This document shows, one piece after another, positions 31,957-36,331 of a stretch of 36,331 bases of DNA (its first letter is position 1; each line of letters begins with the position of its first letter). Source of the stretch: Candidatus Eisenbacteria bacterium (GTDB lineage: Bacteria; Orphanbacterota; Orphanbacteria; Orphanbacterales; Orphanbacteraceae); NCBI GenBank assembly GCA_016930695.1, contig JAFGGD010000036.1, positions 1 to 36,331 on the forward strand, read 5' to 3'. Below the pieces are notes generated by a model. The model was not told the origin of the DNA. It saw only the letters and a list, made by a program, of their open reading frames with translations, and did not search any database. A program made the translations under genes and the position numbers.

Positions 31957-33536
31957 GGCGGACCGGCGAGCTGGCTGTGGTTCTTCACTGCCACCTCCCC
32001 TTCGTGCGGCACCCGGAGTACGCCGACTTTCTGGAGGAGGACTGGCTTTTCGAGGCGATCAGCGAGACCTACATCCCGCTTCTGGACATGACGCGACGCC
32101 TCGCCGACGACGGCGTTCCTTTTTGCATCAACATGTCCGTTACGCCGCCTCTTGCGGAGATGCTCGCCGATCCTCTCCTCCAGCAGCGCTACCGTAAAGG
32201 GCTGGAGGACCGGATCGAGCTTCTCGGTAAGGAGAAGGAGCGAATCCACGAGGACTTCCGTTCGGCGCTGGAGATGTACCACGCCCACTTCGGGCGTTGT
32301 CTGGAAGTATTCGACGGCTGCGGCGGCAGCCTGATCCGCCTCTTCCGGGAGCTGCAGGACAGGGGCGTTCTGGAGATTCTCACCTGCGGCGCCACCCACG
32401 GCTTTCTCCCGCTCATGGCGACCGACGAGGCGCGCCGCGCCCAGATCGCCGTCGGCGCGAACAACTATCGCAAGCACTTCGGCCGCGGCCCGCGGGGGAT
32501 CTGGCTCCCGGAATGCGCCTACCTTCCCGGCTTCGAACGCCTTCTCGCCGGCGAGGGGATCGACTGGTTCGTCCTGGACGCCCATGGAGTCCTCTTCGGC
32601 AGGCCCCGTCCGCGCTACGCCGTTCACGCGCCGGTCCGCTGCCCGAACGGCGTCGCCGTCTTCGCGCGGGACATGGAGTCCTCGCGGCAGGTCTGGAGCC
32701 GGGACGAGGGGTATCCGGGGGATTTCCGTTATCGCGAGTTCTATCGAGACCTCGGTTACGACGGCGAGTACCACTACGTCCGCTCCTACCTGGGTGACGC
32801 GGGAATCCGAAAATATTTGGGAATTAAGTACTATCGAATCACCGGGCGGGTGGACCTTTCCGCGAAGGAGCCCTACGTGCCGGACTGGGCGCGCCAGGCG
32901 GCACGGGAGCACGCCGAGCATTTCCTCAATCGCCGCCGCGAGCAGATGCGGGGACTCACCGAGGTGCTCGGCCGACCGCCGGTGGTGGTCGCCGCCTTCG
33001 ACGCGGAACTCTTCGGGCACTGGTGGTTCGAAGGGCCGCTCTTCCTGGAATCGCTGATCCGCCGCGCCAACGAGGCGGACCATTTCTCCGTCGTCGGCGT
33101 CTCGGACCATCTGGACCGTGCCGGCGAAGTGCAGACCGTGGTTCCCGAGGCGTCCAGCTGGGGGGACAAGGGTTACTTCGAGGTGTGGCTGCGCGGCGTG
33201 AACGATTGGATCTACCGCCATCTGCACCACGCCGAGCGAACCATGACGCGGCTCGCCCGCGCGCATCCGGATCCGGACGGGCTCACCCGCCGAGCGCTGA
33301 ACCAGTCCGCCCGCGAGCTTCTCCTCGCCCAGTCGAGCGACTGGGCCTTCCTTCTCGCCATGGGAACCGCCTCGGTCTACGCCGAGAAGCGGACCCGGGA
33401 CCACACGGCGCGCTTCCTCCGGCTCAGCGGCATGATCGACGCCGGGAGAATCGACGAGGGGGAACTGGGTGAGATGGAGAAGCGGGACAACATCTTCGCG
33501 GAAATCGATTACCGGATTTACGCCGGAGGGGCTTGA
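31953..33536 (+). CDS. GH57 1,4-alpha-glucan branching enzyme (DUF1957 type)
   Basis: This 527-aa enzyme introduces alpha-1,6 branches into glycogen. GELAVVLHCHLPFVRHPEY is the first GH57 motif. The nucleophile is Glu187 in WLPECAYLPGFE and the general acid is Asp350 in AFDAELFGHWWFEGP, as in the structurally known Thermus and Thermococcus branching enzymes. The length also matches (about 520-560 aa). SSDWAFLL and KRTRDHTARF complete the C-terminal helical domain. The ATGA overlap with the DUF4912 gene and 1-nt overlap with the next gene mark translational coupling. Confidence 0.92.
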   Translation: MRRTGELAVVLHCHLPFVRHPEYADFLEEDWLFEAISETYIPLLDMTRRLADDGVPFCINMSVTPPLAEMLADPLLQQRYRKGLEDRIELLGKEKERIHEDFRSALEMYHAHFGRCLEVFDGCGGSLIRLFRELQDRGVLEILTCGATHGFLPLMATDEARRAQIAVGANNYRKHFGRGPRGIWLPECAYLPGFERLLAGEGIDWFVLDAHGVLFGRPRPRYAVHAPVRCPNGVAVFARDMESSRQVWSRDEGYPGDFRYREFYRDLGYDGEYHYVRSYLGDAGIRKYLGIKYYRITGRVDLSAKEPYVPDWARQAAREHAEHFLNRRREQMRGLTEVLGRPPVVVAAFDAELFGHWWFEGPLFLESLIRRANEADHFSVVGVSDHLDRAGEVQTVVPEASSWGDKGYFEVWLRGVNDWIYRHLHHAERTMTRLARAHPDPDGLTRRALNQSARELLLAQSSDWAFLLAMGTASVYAEKRTRDHTARFLRLSGMIDAGRIDEGELGEMEKRDNIFAEIDYRIYAGGA

Positions 33537-35977
33537 TGGCGAAGCGGGACGACGCGGTCTATCTGATCATCCACGGTCATTTCTACCAGCCGCCGCGGGA
33601 GAATCCGTGGCTCCGCACCATCGACCGGCAGGAGAGCGCCGCCCCCTATCACGACTGGAACGAGCGGATCCTCGCCGAGTGCTACCGGCCGAACACCCGC
33701 TCGCGCCTCTTCGACAACGAAGGGCGGATCCGCGGTATCGCCAACAACCTGGAGAACATCTCCTTCAATTTCGGGCCTACGCTGTTCCGTTACATCGAAA
33801 GGGAAGACCCGGACACCTACCGGCGCATCCTGGAGGCGGACCGGTCGAGCGTGGAGCGGCACGGCGGCCACGGAAACGCCGTCGCCCAAGCCTACCATCA
33901 CGTGATTCTTCCTCTGGCCGGGCGAGAGGACCGGCGGACGCTGGTCCGATGGGGGCTCGCCGATTTCGAGAAACGCTACGGCCGCCGCTCGGAGGGGCTC
34001 TGGCTTCCGGAGACGGCGGTGAACAACGAAACCGCCGCGGATCTCGCCCGGGAGGGGATCCGTTTTCTGCTTCTATCGCCGCATCAGGCGGAGAGGGTTC
34101 GCCCGCTCGGCGGCGCGGAGAAAGACTGGAAGGACGTCTCCAGCGGCTCCGTCGACACCCGCCGTCCCTACCGCCTCTTCCCCGACCCGAAGGAGCCGGA
34201 ACTCTCCATCGACATCCTCTTCTACGACGCCGGCCTCTCGACGGGGGTCAGCTTCGAGCATTTTCTCCGGAACGCCCATTCCTTCGGCGAGAAGCTGCGC
34301 GTCGCCGCCGGTGACGGCGCCCTTTCGCCCCGTTTGATTCACGTCTCCACCGACGGGGAGGTGTACGGCCACCACGAGCCCTTTGCCGACATGTGCCTCT
34401 CCGCGCTCTTCGACGGGATCGCCGCGGAACTGGGCCTCACGGTGACCAACCCGGGCGAGTTCCTGGACCTGGTGAAACCGGCCTGGGAGGCGGAACTGAA
34501 GGGGGGGCCGAAGGGGGAGGGGACCGCGTGGAGCTGCGGCCACGGCCTCGGTCGTTGGAGCCGCGACTGCGGCTGCTCGATCTCCCACAAACCGGACTGG
34601 AACCAGAAATGGCGCACCCCTCTCCGGGAGGGGTTGAACCTTCTCCGGGAGGACCTCGGCGCGCTCTTCGACAGGGAGGCGACGGGACTCCTCCGCGATC
34701 CGGATGGAGCGGCGGAGCGTTACGTGGACGTTCTTTTCGAGGGGAACCGCGCTTCTTGGGAACGTTTCCTCGCAGCGGAGGCGTCGCGGCCCCTCTCGCC
34801 GCCGGAGGAGGAGCGCGCGTGTCGTCTGTTGGAGATGACCCACGGCGCGCTCCGCATGTTTACCAGTTGCGGCTGGTTCTTCGACGACATCGCCGGGATC
34901 GAGGCGGTGCAGAACCTCCTCTTCGCCGCCCACACCCTCGACCTGGCGCGCCTGATCGACCCGGAGGCGTCCGCCGCCGCGGAGGGGCGGTTCCTCCGCC
35001 GGCTGCGCTCGGCTCGGAGCAACGTTCCCGAGGAGGGGGACGGCCAGAGCATCTTCCGGGACCGGATCGAGAAGACGCGTTCCGGCGAGAAGGAGTGGCT
35101 CGCGGCGTGGGTGGCGGCGCGGATGTTGGGAGAGAGCCTCTCCACGTGGCTTCTCGCGGGTCGGGAGATCGACCTCAGGGAGGAGGAGGAGATCAACTCG
35201 CGGGAGTTCGACGCGCTCCTCGTGGAGGCGGTTTTCCGGGAAAACGTGGGAGGGGTCGAGGCGGCGCGTTGGCTGCTCGCCGCGCGGAACCGGGAGAATC
35301 GTTTTCTCCTCTGCGTCTCGGAGTCGCCCATGACACGGGAGATGGTGGAGGAGGCGGCGGACTTGGACGAGCTGGCGAAACGAACGGGCGGCGACATCCT
35401 TCACCTCCACGAGCTGCCGATGGAGCTGCGCCGGACGCCGGCGCGTCGCCTGATCGAGGATGGGGTGGAGGAGATTCTGGACCCGGACCGGCCTTTCTTC
35501 CAAAGGGTGCGCGTCATGCTCGATCTTCTCGACCGCACCGGCATCGACTGCCCCGCCGGTTTCCGGTCGAGCGGTACTCTTCTTCTGGAGAGGGAGTTCG
35601 ACCGGGCGGTGCGCGCCTTCTTCGAGACGATCGAGAAGGAGGGGGACCCGGAACCGCACATGGCGGAGGCGCGGCGGGTGCGTTCTCTGGCGAAGCGGCG
35701 CGGACTGGACCTGGAACGCTCCGGACCGGATCATGTGCTCGGCGTGACGGCGCTCCGTTTTCTGAGGAGGCGGCGGGTCGAGGAACCGGAGACGTGGGCG
35801 GCGCGCACGGTGCGGCTCCTGGAGGAGGCGGGGAGGATCGATCTCTCGCCGCACCCCTTCGGTTTTCTTCAGGACGAAATGATCGATCAGATACGGGACG
35901 GCGTGCCGGGTGGGCCGGAGGCGATGCGTCTCGCCGAGCGTTTGGGCTTCGCGCCGGGGATCATGCGGAAGCGATAG
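33536..35977 (+). CDS. GH57-family protein with DUF3536 domain
   Basis: This is an 813-aa cytosolic protein. It begins with the GH57 signature IIHGHFYQPPRENPW and has Glu159 in LWLPETAVNNET and Asp273 in HVSTDGEVYGHH at the nucleophile and acid positions, so it is probably catalytic. From about residue 290 the rest is DUF3536, rich in helices with a CGHGLGRWSRDCGCS Cys cluster. Members of this group occur beside other GH57 genes, but their reaction has not been established to my knowledge. An amylase or debranching activity is inferred. The ATG at 33536 follows GGAGGGG. It is the last gene of the operon. Confidence 0.88.
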   Translation: MAKRDDAVYLIIHGHFYQPPRENPWLRTIDRQESAAPYHDWNERILAECYRPNTRSRLFDNEGRIRGIANNLENISFNFGPTLFRYIEREDPDTYRRILEADRSSVERHGGHGNAVAQAYHHVILPLAGREDRRTLVRWGLADFEKRYGRRSEGLWLPETAVNNETAADLAREGIRFLLLSPHQAERVRPLGGAEKDWKDVSSGSVDTRRPYRLFPDPKEPELSIDILFYDAGLSTGVSFEHFLRNAHSFGEKLRVAAGDGALSPRLIHVSTDGEVYGHHEPFADMCLSALFDGIAAELGLTVTNPGEFLDLVKPAWEAELKGGPKGEGTAWSCGHGLGRWSRDCGCSISHKPDWNQKWRTPLREGLNLLREDLGALFDREATGLLRDPDGAAERYVDVLFEGNRASWERFLAAEASRPLSPPEEERACRLLEMTHGALRMFTSCGWFFDDIAGIEAVQNLLFAAHTLDLARLIDPEASAAAEGRFLRRLRSARSNVPEEGDGQSIFRDRIEKTRSGEKEWLAAWVAARMLGESLSTWLLAGREIDLREEEEINSREFDALLVEAVFRENVGGVEAARWLLAARNRENRFLLCVSESPMTREMVEEAADLDELAKRTGGDILHLHELPMELRRTPARRLIEDGVEEILDPDRPFFQRVRVMLDLLDRTGIDCPAGFRSSGTLLLEREFDRAVRAFFETIEKEGDPEPHMAEARRVRSLAKRRGLDLERSGPDHVLGVTALRFLRRRRVEEPETWAARTVRLLEEAGRIDLSPHPFGFLQDEMIDQIRDGVPGGPEAMRLAERLGFAPGIMRKR

Positions 35978-36048
35978 TCGATCGCGGATTCGAGCCCCCC
36001 GCCGATTCATTCCCTACGCGTCTCCGAACTCGAAGATCGATCGGTATC

Positions 36049-36073
36049 GAAATCCAAATCCAAATCGAAATCG
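36049..36073. repeat. AT-rich hexamer tandem (aaatcc/aaatcg)
   Basis: Four consecutive imperfect copies of AAATCN-type hexamers. A related short run (tatcgg, tgtcgg, tgtcgg) lies near 36208-36226. Both are local low-complexity in an otherwise GC-rich window. Confidence 0.7.
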
Positions 36074-36079
36074 TTTTCT

Positions 36080-36115
36080 CCCTCTCCCGCTTGCGGGAGA
36101 GGGTTCGGGTGAGGG
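36080..36115. repeat. REP-like palindromic repeat
   Basis: CCCTCTCCCGC (36080-36090) and GCGGGAGAGGG (36093-36103) pair perfectly. The tail TTCGGGTGAGGG follows. This is the widespread intergenic palindrome whose reverse translation gives the well-known spurious PLPQAGEG peptide. Confidence 0.75.
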
Positions 36116-36122
36116 TGCCTTT

Positions 36123-36156
36123 CCTTCCACCCCCGGCTCTCCCTTCGGGGCACGGT
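36123..36156 (+). repeat. 34-bp direct repeat, copy 1
   Basis: This copy is identical to 36230-36263, 107 bp downstream. It contains CCCC...GGGG arms that can form a short hairpin. Confidence 0.8.
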
Positions 36157-36229
36157 GGGGGGAAGGAGGACGGACGGGTAATCCCTCTCGGAGTCCGGGG
36201 CGTTTGGTATCGGTGTCGGTGTCGGAATC

Positions 36230-36263
36230 CCTTCCACCCCCGGCTCTCCCTTCGGGGCACGGT
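36230..36263 (+). repeat. 34-bp direct repeat, copy 2
   Basis: This is an exact copy of 36123-36156. The first copy is preceded by the REP-like palindrome. Open frames through both copies on each strand are repeat-derived. Confidence 0.8.
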
Positions 36264-36331
36264 CCGGATGCTTCCGCATCCTCCCTCTTCTCGCTCGCCG
36301 ACCCACCTCCGCCCGCCCCGATAAGCTCGAC

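Larger units (their letters stand above)
35978..36331. other. Non-coding repeat-rich tail of the window
   Basis: No gene is supported in this stretch. It holds the hexamer tandem, the REP-like palindrome, the two copies of the 34-bp repeat, and no clear promoter or terminator for the operon ending at 35977. Confidence 0.6.

Noticed and set aside
36007-36306. 99-aa minus-strand frame containing PLPQAGEG
   Set aside because: This peptide is a known artefact of translating a REP-like intergenic repeat.
1-36331. CRISPR array, prophage, or toxin-antitoxin system
   Set aside because: I found no regularly spaced repeats, phage structural genes, integrase, or recognisable toxin-antitoxin pair in the window.

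Overview
This is a high-GC (roughly two-thirds G+C) window from a diderm bacterium. Lipoprotein signal peptides, outer-membrane beta-barrel candidates and an SppA protease with a barrel-like N-terminus all point to an outer membrane. The GH57-based alpha-glucan gene set and a bacillithiol-type YtxJ protein suggest an uncultured lineage such as Candidatus Eisenbacteria or a relative. That placement is inference from gene content. I see no rRNA, tRNA, CRISPR array or transposase.

Left end (1-1790): two nearly identical 84-bp elements (8-91 and 1140-1223) have the architecture of integron attC recombination sites. They bracket a stretch carrying a lipoprotein gene with its own strong RBS, so the window appears to open in the distal part of an integron cassette array. 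The integrase would lie outside, to the left. A small membrane ORF and gene-poor sequence follow.

1791-10270 is a patchwork of small accessory or housekeeping genes: a GNAT acetyltransferase fused to a degenerate GIY-YIG domain, a second GNAT, two predicted outer-membrane or secreted proteins, a lipoprotein, an aldo/keto reductase with a C-terminal 4Fe-4S region, a VOC protein, a DUF4386 membrane protein, a two-TM small protein, and a LysE exporter flanked by two paralogous STAS/SEC14-like proteins.

10543-21245 holds three compact units. The first is pgi-glk (glucose to fructose-6-phosphate interconversion). The second is trkA-trkH (potassium uptake), with a terminator and promoter in front of it, followed by an OPT-family transporter. 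The third is a ytxJ-like gene overlapping modA-modB-modC (molybdate ABC importer). A two-gene minus-strand unit (SRPBCC protein, CPBP protease) converges on modC. It diverges from an amidohydrolase gene.

23677-35977 holds the unusual SppA-type protease, a D-amino-acid transaminase-like gene, and an alpha-glucan operon: glgA, a GH57 4-alpha-glucanotransferase/amylase-type enzyme, a DUF4912 protein, a GH57 branching enzyme and a GH57/DUF3536 protein. The last four are separated by 14 nt or less. Together with pgi and glk, these genes suggest storage and mobilisation of a glycogen-like polymer. The final 350 bases are non-coding repeats, including a REP-like palindrome and a 34-bp direct repeat.
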